A stretch of DNA of 64,000 bases. It comes from Caballeronia sp. TF1N1. GTDB taxonomy: Bacteria; Pseudomonadota; Gammaproteobacteria; Burkholderiales; Burkholderiaceae. The translations under genes and the position numbers were made by a program. Positions 18,128-26,674 of the stretch are shown piece by piece. The stretch spans positions 868,001 through 932,000 of the forward strand of contig NZ_CP084628.1 in the NCBI RefSeq assembly GCF_022878925.1, given 5' to 3'. Numbering within the stretch: position 1 is the first letter of the stretch; every line of letters begins with the position of its first letter. The notes beneath the pieces are model-generated. The model worked only from the letters and a program-made list of their open reading frames with translations, was not told the origin of the DNA and searched no databases.

Positions 18128-18513
18128 GCACGCGCTTGAGCGAACGATGCAGACTTGCACTCTTCCGCCTGGCGTTGTCCGCGCCAGGCGGCGTCACCGT
18201 GTTTCTGATGGCCGATGGACGAGAGAGCGCCTTGCGCATCGCGCGCGCGGCCGTCTCCATTCTTCGCGAAGTGCCGGTGCATGAAGTGCGCGTACGCGAA
18301 TCGCTGTCGTTTCGCGAGCTGCTTCGCGCGGGCGTCAGCGACGACCCCGATCTGCGCGTGTTCGAAGCATCGTCGAAAGACGGCAAGGTGCAAGCCTGGA
18401 TCGAGCCGCCAATCTTCTTTACCGACGACGCCACCTTGCTCGGGAAGTGGGCCGAGCTGCATGCGGATCTCGCGACGGAGACCGCACGGCAGCTCATCGA
18501 CCGCGCGAAGTAG
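18124..18513 (+). CDS. Unknown protein, last gene of gallate operon
   Basis: 129 residues, translationally coupled to the gene before it by an ATGA overlap. Mostly helical in appearance, with no signal peptide or membrane span. A central stretch DPDLRVFEASSKDGKVQAWI looks like a small beta section. I do not recognise a family. Its tight coupling to the ModA-like protein suggests the two act together. Confidence 0.65.
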   Translation: MSTRLSERCRLALFRLALSAPGGVTVFLMADGRESALRIARAAVSILREVPVHEVRVRESLSFRELLRAGVSDDPDLRVFEASSKDGKVQAWIEPPIFFTDDATLLGKWAELHADLATETARQLIDRAK

Positions 18514-18541
18514 CGGCGGAATTCAGGCTATTAAAGCAGCG

Positions 18542-19462
18542 TCAGTGCCCCCAACGCAGCACCAGCGGGTCGAGCTTTCGCGCCACCTTGAGCAAGCCTT
18601 CGCGCACTTTAGGATGCATCGGCGCAAGCGGATGCCTCACCGCGTCCGAGCCGATCACGCCGCCTTCCTTCATCAGCGTCTTGCATGCGGCAAGCCCGCA
18701 CTGGCGGTTCTCGTAATTGATGAGCGGAAGCCATTGCTGATACAACTCGGCGGCTTCGTCGGTGTTGCCGGCAGCGTAGGCATCGACGATCTTGCGGATG
18801 CCGTCGGGATAGCCGCCGCCCGTCATCGCGCCGGTCGCGCCTGCATCGAAATCGGGGATCAGCGTGATCGCTTCTTCGCCATCCCACGGGCCGACGATGG
18901 CATCGCCGCCGAGTTCGATCAGCTCGCGCAGCTTCGACGCAGCCTGCGCCGTTTCGATCTTGAAGTACGACACGTTTTCGACTTCACGCGCGAGCTTCGC
19001 GAGAAAGGGCGCGGACAGCGGCGTGCCCGCGACGGGCGCATCCTGAATCATGATCGGAATGTCGATGGCGTCCGACACCTTCGCGTAGAAATCCTGAATG
19101 CCGCGCTCGCTCACGCGGATAGTCGCGCCGTGATAAGGCGGCATGACCATGACCATGGCCGCGCCCGCGTCCTGCGCCGCGCGGCTGCGTCCGGCGCAAA
19201 CGTGCGAGCTGAAATGCGTCGTCGTGACGATCACCGGCACGCGGCCCGCGACATGTTCCAGCACGGTGCGCTGCACGGCATCGCGCTCTGCGTCCGTCAG
19301 CGCAAACTGCTCCGAGAAGTTCGCGAGAATGCACAAGCCGTTCGAACCGGCATCGATCATGAAGTCGATGGCGCGCTTCTGGCCTTCGAGATCGAGCTTG
19401 CCTGCGTCGTCGAAGATGGTAGGCGCGACGGGGAACACGCCGCGATAAAGGGGAGCTGCCAT
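18542..19462 (-). CDS. L-2-keto-3-deoxyarabonate dehydratase-like (DHDPS family)
   Basis: 306 residues. The sequence runs closely parallel to the Azospirillum L-KDA dehydratase as I recall it: the start YRGVFPVAPTIFDD, the segment SNGLCILANFSEQFALTD, PPYHGATIRVSE, the Schiff-base Lys in VSYFKIE, and the end LDPLVLRWGH. The enzyme turns L-2-keto-3-deoxy-pentonates into alpha-ketoglutarate semialdehyde. It is the last gene of a five-gene minus-strand run (enolase-type dehydratase, MFS, PdxA-like, lactonase-like, this gene). The semialdehyde dehydrogenase needed next is not in the window. Start chosen at the ATG after AGGAGACAACAATCA. Confidence 0.87.
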   Translation of the reverse strand: MAAPLYRGVFPVAPTIFDDAGKLDLEGQKRAIDFMIDAGSNGLCILANFSEQFALTDAERDAVQRTVLEHVAGRVPVIVTTTHFSSHVCAGRSRAAQDAGAAMVMVMPPYHGATIRVSERGIQDFYAKVSDAIDIPIMIQDAPVAGTPLSAPFLAKLAREVENVSYFKIETAQAASKLRELIELGGDAIVGPWDGEEAITLIPDFDAGATGAMTGGGYPDGIRKIVDAYAAGNTDEAAELYQQWLPLINYENRQCGLAACKTLMKEGGVIGSDAVRHPLAPMHPKVREGLLKVARKLDPLVLRWGH

Positions 19463-19481
19463 TGATTGTTGTCTCCTGGAT

Positions 19482-20438
19482 TTAGATGCGATAGAGGGCG
19501 CTGGCATTGTCGTGGAAAAGGGCCAGTCTTTCCGCGGGCGTTCGGTGCGCGACCATCGCCTTGAAGCCGCTGAAAAGATTGTCCAGCGAAACGACGAGGC
19601 TATCCACCGGAAAATTACTCGCGAACATGCAGCGCTCGACGCCGAAGCTCGCGATGGCCTCGCAGACCACCGGCCCGTTGCGCTCCACGCTCCAGTTTAT
19701 CCCCGCTTCGCCGATGCCGGATATCTTGAGCCACACGTTGGGCCAGCGCGCGAGCGTATCGAGCGCGGCGCGCCATGCGCGCAACGCCTCCTCGCTGCGA
19801 TCGGCCGGTAAGCCCGTGTGATTCACGATGATTTTCACGTCGGGAAAGTCGCGCGCAAGTTCGGCCGCTTCCGTGAAATGCCACCACGGAGCCTGCAGTT
19901 CGAACATCAGATCATATGCCGCGAGCAGCGCGTAACCACGCCGCCATCGCTCGCAGCGCATGGAACCCGCAGCCGAGAAATCCGCGCGATGCTCCGCGCG
20001 CGGCACGGTCTTGGGCTTATGACGCACGCTGCGCACGAGCGGCAAGCCACGATATCCATCAAGCACCGCGCGCACGTCTTCGCGATCCAGCCAGATTTGT
20101 CCGGCCATTGCATTGGGCAGGCCGGTGCGCGCGTTGAGCGCGCTCGCCCAGCGCGCTTCGCCGAGCGGATCGCGCGCGTCCCATTCGCCTTCCATCATCA
20201 CCGTCTTGACCACGCGATGACTCGCCGCCTGCGCAAAGTAATCGTCGGGCAGGAAGTCATGGCAGATGGCCGCGTAATCGCCATAACGGAACGGAATGCG
20301 CGGCAGATCGCGCAGCCACGGATGATAGTTGTTCGCGAGGTCCCAGAAATGATGATGCGCATCGACGACAGGCAGGTCGGCATCGTCGCCGCTTTGCAGG
20401 AAGCGCTCGCGCAAGGCATCGATATGGGCGTGCATCAT
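19482..20438 (-). CDS. Amidohydrolase (COG3618 type), probable sugar-acid lactonase
   Basis: 318 residues. The N-terminal metal motif VVDAHHHFWDL, the later NHTGLP, and FASNFPVD near the end are the hallmarks of the L-fuconolactonase/2-pyrone-4,6-dicarboxylate lactonase group of the amidohydrolase superfamily. Such enzymes open aldonolactones after sugar oxidation. It lies 19 bases upstream of the KDA dehydratase gene and six downstream of the PdxA-like gene, on the same strand, so a lactone of the operon's sugar acid is the likely substrate. Cytoplasmic. Confidence 0.83.
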   Translation of the reverse strand: MMHAHIDALRERFLQSGDDADLPVVDAHHHFWDLANNYHPWLRDLPRIPFRYGDYAAICHDFLPDDYFAQAASHRVVKTVMMEGEWDARDPLGEARWASALNARTGLPNAMAGQIWLDREDVRAVLDGYRGLPLVRSVRHKPKTVPRAEHRADFSAAGSMRCERWRRGYALLAAYDLMFELQAPWWHFTEAAELARDFPDVKIIVNHTGLPADRSEEALRAWRAALDTLARWPNVWLKISGIGEAGINWSVERNGPVVCEAIASFGVERCMFASNFPVDSLVVSLDNLFSGFKAMVAHRTPAERLALFHDNASALYRI

Positions 20439-20444
20439 GGGCTC

Positions 20445-21446
20445 TTAGCTCACGCGGTCTTGTGCCATGCGCACGAGAATATCGAAGGCCTTCTGTGTAG
20501 CGCCGACATCGGCGGAACCCTTGCCGTGGATATCGAACGCGGTGCCGTGCGCGGGCGTCGCGATCGGCACAGGCAAGCCGCCGTGCACCGTGACGCCGCG
20601 CCAGAAGCCCATGAGCTTCATCGCGATCTGGCCTTGGTCGTGATACATGGTGACGACGCCATCGAAGACCTTTTGGTCGCGTGCACGCACGAAGATGGTG
20701 TCGGCGGGAAAGGGGCCTTGCGCGTCGTAGCCGAGCGCGCGTGCATGCTCCACGGCCGGCGTGATGACATCGATCTCTTCACGGCCGAATGCGCCGTTGT
20801 CGCCGTTGTGCGGATTGAAGCCGCAGACCGCGATACGAGGCGCCGCGATGCCCGCGCGTTTGAGTCCGTCGTGAATCAACTGCACCGCGCCGACTATGCG
20901 TTCGTCAGAAAGCCGCGCGCTCACGTCCTTCAATGCAATGTGGGACGTGACGCGCGAGGTCCACAGTTCATCGAGCACGTTGAATTCGCAGAACGCGCCG
21001 GCATAGTCGAGCTGATGCGCGAACCATTCCATCTCGTCGTTCGTGTCCATGCCCGCCATGTGCAGCGAGGTCTTGTTGACGGGCGCGAACAACATGGCGT
21101 TGGTGCGGTTCGCGCGCGTCAGTTGCAGGGCTTGTTTGAACGCTTCCAGGCTGTAGCGTCCGCCGCGTTCCGTGGATACGGCGGGCTCGTAAGGCGCGTC
21201 GTCGGGCAGGCGGAAGTCGATGAGCGAAGGCACGTCGGTATCGCGCGCGGCGGCGGCTTCATCGTTCACCACGGTGTAATCGAAACGTTGCCGCGCGATC
21301 TCCATGCCGCGATCGAGTTCGCGCCGGTCGCCGATGATGAGCAGATCGGCACGCTTGCGATTTTCCGGCCGTGCAACGAGACGCGCGATGAGTTCGGGGC
21401 CGATGCCGGCGGGGTCGCCGAGAAGGACAGCAATGCGAGGTTTCAT
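20445..21446 (-). CDS. PdxA-family dehydrogenase (PdxA2-like)
   Basis: 333 residues. The family's N-terminal GDPAGIGPEL, the metal His segments SHIALKD and MYHDQGQIAMK, and TPAHGTAFDIHGKG are intact, so the protein should be an active NAD-dependent decarboxylating dehydrogenase. Its location inside a sugar-acid operon argues against vitamin B6 synthesis; PdxA2 members act on phosphorylated four-carbon acids with a kinase, and others act on diols (TphB). No DUF1537 kinase is present here, so the substrate may be unphosphorylated. Confidence 0.83.
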   Translation of the reverse strand: MKPRIAVLLGDPAGIGPELIARLVARPENRKRADLLIIGDRRELDRGMEIARQRFDYTVVNDEAAAARDTDVPSLIDFRLPDDAPYEPAVSTERGGRYSLEAFKQALQLTRANRTNAMLFAPVNKTSLHMAGMDTNDEMEWFAHQLDYAGAFCEFNVLDELWTSRVTSHIALKDVSARLSDERIVGAVQLIHDGLKRAGIAAPRIAVCGFNPHNGDNGAFGREEIDVITPAVEHARALGYDAQGPFPADTIFVRARDQKVFDGVVTMYHDQGQIAMKLMGFWRGVTVHGGLPVPIATPAHGTAFDIHGKGSADVGATQKAFDILVRMAQDRVS

Positions 21447-21467
21447 GACGGATCAACCTTTGAGTTT

Positions 21468-22754
21468 TTAGCGGGTACGGCGCAGATCGATGGCGATCGA
21501 GCCGAAGATATACACCAGCGCGCAGGCACTGTAGAAATGCAGCACCGTATCGAACGAACCGGTACGCTGCAGGATGAAGCCGGTGATGAGCGGAATCGAG
21601 ATGCCGCCGACGCTGCCCGCGCAGTTCATGCATGCACCGAGCAGACCGACGCGCCCCGGCGTCGCGAGCAACGAAGGCAGGCTCCAGTAGAGACTACCCC
21701 ACATCAGCAAGAACGACGCCGCGCACAGCACCGCGACCGCGCTCACCGGCGACTGAATGGTCGGCAGCGCGGCGAATACGGCAAGCGTCGTGATGCCCGA
21801 CAGCGCGATCATGCTCTTGACCACCTTGCCGCGCGAGAAGCCGTGCGTGCAAAGTGCATCGCAGAGGAAGCCGCCCGACAGCGAGCCCAAAGCGCCGGAA
21901 AAGAAGATGAAGAACGTGGCCGCGCCGATCTGCGAAAGACTCAAGCCGCGCGCTTGCGTCAGATAGCTCGGTCCCCACGTGATGAGCCCGAAGAAGATCA
22001 TCGCCCAGCTCATGCGGCCAACGCACATGGCGATGGTCGAGCGCAGCGGCAAGGGTTCCTCGGCGATGACGCTCGCGGCGACCGGGGCCGCGCCGTCACG
22101 AATTCGCGCGAGTTCCGCGCCATTCACGAAGGGATGCTTCGCGGGATCGTCGCGCAGATAACGCCATGCGAGCCAGCCCGCCGCGATGGTCGCGATGCCC
22201 GCCACGACGAACGCCATGCGCCACGAGCCGAACGCGAGGATGAGATTGGAGATTGCAAGCCCGCCGATGGCCGCGCCCAATGGCGAGCCCGCATCCATCA
22301 ATACGGCGCCGCGACCGCGCTCTTTCTTCGAGAGCCACAATGCATTGAGCTTGCTGCCGGCGGGAAAGAGCGGTGCTTCGGCGCCGCCCAGACCCACACG
22401 CAGGAACAGCATCGACAGACCGCCGCCGGCAGCGCCCATCAAGGTCTGGAAAATGCCCCACAACACCGTCGCGCCCGCGATGATCTTGCGCGGACCGTAG
22501 CGGTCGATGAGCCATCCGCCCGGTATCTGCAACAGCGCATACGACCAGAAGAAGCTCGACAGGATCAGCCCTTGCATGGCGGGCGAGAGCGCGTATTCCT
22601 TGGCGATGGTGGGCATCGCGATGGAAAGCGAGATGCGATCGACGAGATTGATCAGCGTGATGAGAAACACCACGCCAAAGATGCGCCAGCGCACGCTCGT
22701 CGCGCGCTCCGACGTAACCGCGTCGAGCGCGGGCGCCTCTATTCTGCTTTCCAT
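21468..22754 (-). CDS. MFS sugar-acid transporter (ACS family)
   Basis: 428 residues, about twelve membrane segments. NLVDRISLSIAMPTIAKEY in helix 1 and the loop motif GWLIDRYGPRK mark the anion:cation symporter branch that carries glucarate, galactonate, hexuronates and similar acids. It is the second gene of the operon, 53 bases after the enolase-type dehydratase, and should import the pathway substrate with protons. Confidence 0.87.
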   Translation of the reverse strand: MESRIEAPALDAVTSERATSVRWRIFGVVFLITLINLVDRISLSIAMPTIAKEYALSPAMQGLILSSFFWSYALLQIPGGWLIDRYGPRKIIAGATVLWGIFQTLMGAAGGGLSMLFLRVGLGGAEAPLFPAGSKLNALWLSKKERGRGAVLMDAGSPLGAAIGGLAISNLILAFGSWRMAFVVAGIATIAAGWLAWRYLRDDPAKHPFVNGAELARIRDGAAPVAASVIAEEPLPLRSTIAMCVGRMSWAMIFFGLITWGPSYLTQARGLSLSQIGAATFFIFFSGALGSLSGGFLCDALCTHGFSRGKVVKSMIALSGITTLAVFAALPTIQSPVSAVAVLCAASFLLMWGSLYWSLPSLLATPGRVGLLGACMNCAGSVGGISIPLITGFILQRTGSFDTVLHFYSACALVYIFGSIAIDLRRTR

Positions 22755-22807
22755 TGCGTGTCTCCAATTCTTGATGTCGAGGGCTGCATTGGCCCATCGT
22801 TCATGCG

Positions 22808-23983
22808 TTATTCGATGATGTTGAAGTCATCCAGATACTTGTCCGAGAGCGTGATGCCGAGGCCCGGCGTTTCATCGGAGAGTTGCAGATAGCCGTTCTC
22901 CGGTTGCGGTTCACCGTCGAAGATGTAGTAGAAAAGCTCGTTGCCCACTTCCACGTCGTAGACCGGGAAGAACTCGGACATGGGGCTCGCCACGCTCGAC
23001 ATGGTGAGGTGATAGTTGTGCATCTGTCCGGCATGCGGAATGACCGGCACGGACCACGCCTCGGCCATTGCGTTGATCTTGCGCGCCGCCGTGATGCCGC
23101 CCACGCGATTCGTGTCGTACTGAATGACGTCCACGGCGCGGCGTTCGAGCAGGTCCTTGAAGCCGTAGATGGTGAACTCGTGTTCGCCGCCCGAGATCGG
23201 GATCACGTTCATCTTCTTCAGTTCCTGATAGCCCTCGATATCGTCGCCGATGACCGGTTCTTCCAGCCAGCGCGGATTGAATTCGGCCAGGCGCGGCAAC
23301 ATCCTGCGTGCATATTCGAGCGTCCAGCCCATATAGCATTCGACCATGATGTCGATGTCGTCGCCCGCGAGTTCACGCAAGAGACGCAACTGTTCGACGT
23401 TCTTCGCCATGCCGCTCGGGCCGTCTTTCGGGCCGTAGCCGAAGCGCATCTTCATCGCGGTGAAGCCGTCGTCGAGATAGCTCTTTGCTTCGGCGAGAAA
23501 CACGTCGCGGTCGTCGTTGTTGTAGAGCTTCGAGGCATAACACCAGATCTTTTCCTTGGTACGTCCGCCGAGCAGTTTGAAGACGGGCTTCTTCACCGCC
23601 TTGCCCATGATGTCCCACAAGGCGATATCGACAGCCGAGATCGCCGCCATGCCAATACCCTTGCGCCCCCAGGCAAGCGTGCGCCGATACATCTTCTGCC
23701 AGATGTATTCGTGATCGAACGGGTCTTCGCCAATGGCGATGGGCGCGAGATATTCGTCGACGATCTGCTTGGCCACGCGCGGCGCAAGCGCGCAATTGCC
23801 GATGCCGATGGTGCCGTCGTCGCACTCCACTTCGACCACGAGCCATTGGTGAAAGCGGAACGAGCCCATGGCGTCGCCGCGTTCGTAGAGAATGTCCACG
23901 GCATTCGTGCAGAAGTGCGCTTGCGGCGGCACGACCTTGCCTTTCCATTCGAATACGCGTGCACGGATATGCTTGATCTTCAT
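22808..23983 (-). CDS. Enolase-superfamily aldonate dehydratase (rhamnonate dehydratase-like)
   Basis: 391 residues, mandelate racemase group. Predicted metal ligands are Glu215 (IMVECYMGW), Glu241 or Glu242 ([11 protein letters not shown]) and Glu267 (ISGGEHEF); catalytic bases are Lys178 in AMKMRFG and His317 in IPHAGQMHN. This spacing resembles L-rhamnonate dehydratase, but the first ligand is Glu rather than Asp and the substrate loop differs. It is the first gene of the operon and divergent from the LysR gene. Given the KDA dehydratase downstream, an L-pentonate (L-lyxonate or similar) is a reasonable guess for the substrate; this is inference. Confidence 0.85.
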   Translation of the reverse strand: MKIKHIRARVFEWKGKVVPPQAHFCTNAVDILYERGDAMGSFRFHQWLVVEVECDDGTIGIGNCALAPRVAKQIVDEYLAPIAIGEDPFDHEYIWQKMYRRTLAWGRKGIGMAAISAVDIALWDIMGKAVKKPVFKLLGGRTKEKIWCYASKLYNNDDRDVFLAEAKSYLDDGFTAMKMRFGYGPKDGPSGMAKNVEQLRLLRELAGDDIDIMVECYMGWTLEYARRMLPRLAEFNPRWLEEPVIGDDIEGYQELKKMNVIPISGGEHEFTIYGFKDLLERRAVDVIQYDTNRVGGITAARKINAMAEAWSVPVIPHAGQMHNYHLTMSSVASPMSEFFPVYDVEVGNELFYYIFDGEPQPENGYLQLSDETPGLGITLSDKYLDDFNIIE

Positions 23984-24070
23984 CGCGAATGTCTCCTTCT
24001 TGTTTGATGGAAGGCCGCGCGAGGAAGGGTTTGCGCGGCTGTTTCGGGTGACGCTAGTGTGCGAAACTGC

Positions 24071-24148
24071 GCGATAACTGACTATTGAATAATTTGCATC
24101 GGGTTATTTCCTGCGGTTATCGCGGGAAAGCGCTCACAGGGTTATCGC
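24071..24148. promoter_or_regulatory. Operator region of the sugar-acid operon and its LysR gene
   Basis: GCGATAAC (24071-24078) is inverted relative to two GTTATCGC copies (24116-24123, 24141-24148). ATAA-N11-TTAT spans 24089-24107. The first 20 bases (24071-24090) match the element at 26544-26563 in 17 positions. It fills the 169-base divergent region. Confidence 0.6.
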
Positions 24149-24152
24149 CGAC

Positions 24153-25076
24153 ATGATTGCGCCTGCCAATACCATCCGCAAACGCCTGCGCTTGCGTCAT
24201 CTTCAACTGATGATGGCGCTCTCTGAAACAGAGTCTCTGCGCAGCGCCGCCGACGAACTCGCCATGACGCAGCCCGCCGCGACCAAGGCGTTGAAGGAAC
24301 TGGAGGACACCATGGGCGCGTCGCTGTTCGTGCGGCATGCGCGCGGCATGCAGGCCACGGTATATGGCGAAGCGGTCATGCGTTATGCGCGCGTGGTGTT
24401 CGAAGACCTCGACGAGTTGCGCGAAGAACTCGCGGCCATCGAAGCGGGGGATATCGGCAAAGTGCGGATTGGCGCGGTCATGGCGCCCGCGCCCGAGCTG
24501 TTGACGAAAGTGATCGTACAGTTGAAGGACGCGCATCCGCGTCTGCATATCACCGTGCAGATCGATACCAGCGATGTGCTCGTGCAAGCCTTGCAGCAGG
24601 ACCAACTCGATATCGTGGTCGGGCGCATTCCCTACGGGTTTCCCGCCAACGACTTGAGTTTCGAAACGCTTGCCGAAGAGGCATTGGCGATTGTCGCGCG
24701 GCCCGGGCATCCGGTGTTCGAATCGACCGGGCGCCCGAAACTGGATGAGCTCGCGGGGTATGCGTGGATCGTGCAGCCGCATCCGAGCCCGATGCGCGAG
24801 ATCATCGATCAGACTTTCAGGGAGTCACGCGTCGCACCGCCGGTGAGCACCGTCGAGACGTCTTCCATTCTCACGACGCTTTCGCTGTTGCGCGATTCGG
24901 ATATGTTGGCGGTGCTGCCGAGTTCGGTTGCCGACTACTACGCTTCGCTCGATACCATCGCTTCTATTGCCACGCCGTTGCGTGGACGGCTCGCGCCTTA
25001 TGGGTTGATCCTGCGCAGTAACCGGCGCATCAGTCCGGCTACGCAACTGGTCATCGAGGCGATTCGGGCAGCCTAG
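24153..25076 (+). CDS. LysR-family regulator of the sugar-acid operon (GbpR/CbbR-like)
   Basis: 307 residues. The DNA-binding domain, residues 8-70, carries RLRLRHLQLMMALSETESL and the helix AMTQPAATKALKELE, wording common to the GbpR group of sugar and sugar-acid regulators. The effector domain follows (KVRIGAVMAPAPELL). It is divergent from the enolase-type dehydratase with repeated GTTATCGC motifs between. A near-copy of the operator half lies before the MFS gene at 25135-26451, so the protein probably governs both units. Confidence 0.87.
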   Translation: MIAPANTIRKRLRLRHLQLMMALSETESLRSAADELAMTQPAATKALKELEDTMGASLFVRHARGMQATVYGEAVMRYARVVFEDLDELREELAAIEAGDIGKVRIGAVMAPAPELLTKVIVQLKDAHPRLHITVQIDTSDVLVQALQQDQLDIVVGRIPYGFPANDLSFETLAEEALAIVARPGHPVFESTGRPKLDELAGYAWIVQPHPSPMREIIDQTFRESRVAPPVSTVETSSILTTLSLLRDSDMLAVLPSSVADYYASLDTIASIATPLRGRLAPYGLILRSNRRISPATQLVIEAIRAA

Positions 25077-25134
25077 TTAGGGCGACGGCGCGGCCGCGTC
25101 ATGCGTGTCGAGCGCGAGACGCCGTCGCCGTCCG

Positions 25135-26451
25135 TCATCGGCGATCCGCGAATACCAGTTTCCCTTCGGCATCGCGCAACGAGGAATCGGCATCGTTCGC
25201 CGGATCGAGTTCGATATCGGGTCGCATGAAGAACGTCATCACGATACCCACCGCAAGCAGTCCCAGCGAGCCGCCGAACGGCAAGGTCCAGCTTCCAGTG
25301 CGGTCCACGATGAAGCCGAACACGATCGGCGAGAAGATGCCCGCAATGGCCGATCCCGCATTGACGAGCCCGCTCGCAATCCCGACGTGCTTGGGCGTGA
25401 TGTCCATCGGCACGGCCCAGATGGGACCGATGGTCATTTCGAGGAAGAAGAACGACAGACTCATGCAGCCTGCCATGACAGGCAAGGACTTCACCACCAT
25501 GACGGGCGCGAGAAAGATCAACGCGCCGAGAAATGCGACGATGATCATGTTGCGCCGCGCGGCGACCACGTTGCCGGTGCGTTTGAGAATGCGGTCGGAG
25601 ATCACGCCGCCCGCCGTATTGCCCACGACGCCCGAGAGAAACACGCCCGCTGAAAAAAGCGCCGAGCTCTTGAGATCGAGGCCGCGTCCGTGCATGAAGA
25701 ACGTCGGCAGCCACGTGAAGAAGAGCCAGCCTGTCCAGCCGTAGCAGAAGTAGACCATCATGGTCGGCCCGATGCGCTTGATGAGACGTCCCCACGGCGT
25801 CGGCTCGCGGGTCTTCTCCACGGCCACTTTATTTTCGGGCGGCAGCTCGGCGATTTCCTCGGCCGTGATGTGTCGATGCTTGCGCGGGTTATCGGCGAAG
25901 TACCACGCGTAGACCAGCACCCAGACCGCGGTCAGCGCGCCCACCAGAATGAACGATGCACGCCACGACGCGAAGGCGACGAGAATCGCGATCAGCGGCG
26001 GCGTCAGCGCATTGCCCAGGCGCGAGAACGAATGCGTGAGCCCTTGCACGAAGCCGCGCTTTTGCGCCGGATACCAGTTGACTAGCGCGCGGGCCTGCGC
26101 CGGAAGCGCCGCGCCCTCGCCGACACCGAGCAGCATGCGCGCGCAGAAGAGCGATACGACGCCGCCCGCGAAGCCCGTCGCGACCGTGGCGACGATCCAG
26201 ATCGACGCGCACAGCACGAGCGTGGTCTTCGCGCCGAAGCGATCGCTCACCCATCCGCCGATTACCTGGCAGATCGCATAGGTGTAGGCGAAGGCGCCGA
26301 ACACGAAGCCGATATCGGTATTGCTGAGATGAAGATCATCGCGAATCAGGCCTGCCGCGGCGGACAGGTTGACGCGATCGAGATACATGATGAAAGACAT
26401 CGCGCACATGAGCGCGAGGACCGACCGGGTGACCTTGGGTCGATGGAACAT
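25135..26451 (-). CDS. MFS transporter (ACS family), likely second sugar-acid carrier
   Basis: 438 residues, about twelve membrane segments, with MYLDRVNLSAAA in helix 1 and GGWVSDRFGAK in loop 2-3, both typical of ACS carriers. It ends 59 bases after the LysR stop in convergent orientation. Its promoter has a 20-base element (26544-26563) nearly identical to one in front of the dehydratase operon, at about the same distance (87 and 92 bases) from the start codon, so the two carriers are probably induced together. Confidence 0.87.
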   Translation of the reverse strand: MFHRPKVTRSVLALMCAMSFIMYLDRVNLSAAAGLIRDDLHLSNTDIGFVFGAFAYTYAICQVIGGWVSDRFGAKTTLVLCASIWIVATVATGFAGGVVSLFCARMLLGVGEGAALPAQARALVNWYPAQKRGFVQGLTHSFSRLGNALTPPLIAILVAFASWRASFILVGALTAVWVLVYAWYFADNPRKHRHITAEEIAELPPENKVAVEKTREPTPWGRLIKRIGPTMMVYFCYGWTGWLFFTWLPTFFMHGRGLDLKSSALFSAGVFLSGVVGNTAGGVISDRILKRTGNVVAARRNMIIVAFLGALIFLAPVMVVKSLPVMAGCMSLSFFFLEMTIGPIWAVPMDITPKHVGIASGLVNAGSAIAGIFSPIVFGFIVDRTGSWTLPFGGSLGLLAVGIVMTFFMRPDIELDPANDADSSLRDAEGKLVFADRR

Positions 26452-26543
26452 AGCGTGTCTCCTCCGAGGCTTGTGCGCTTCATGCGCGCTCTTATCGAGG
26501 GCGAATCGTGGATCGATCCGACGTCCGAAGTCTGGAGAAAACA

Positions 26544-26563
26544 GCGATAGCCGTCTATTGAAT
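26544..26563. promoter_or_regulatory. Shared promoter element upstream of the MFS gene
   Basis: GCGATA-G-C-CGT-CTATTGAAT matches 24071-24090 in 17 of 20 positions, in the same orientation relative to the gene it precedes. Likely LysR half-operator. Confidence 0.6.
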
Positions 26564-26674
26564 TTGCCTTATGAGGCGATTACCACAGGTTATGTCCTTG
26601 AAAGCGGCTTCGAAAATGCCGCGGCCCGCGCTTCCTTGAGAAAACGCGGGCCGTCAGGGCGAACCAGTAGACGA

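Noticed and set aside
20445..21446. Vitamin B6 synthesis gene pdxA
   Set aside because: Family is right, but the operon context is sugar-acid breakdown and no other B6 gene is near.
19818..22892. Open frame of more than 1000 codons on the plus strand
   Set aside because: It lies antisense to three well-supported minus-strand genes (lactonase, PdxA-like, MFS). Its translation is His/Arg/Glu/Ala-rich with no family likeness, as expected from the third-position GC of the real genes.
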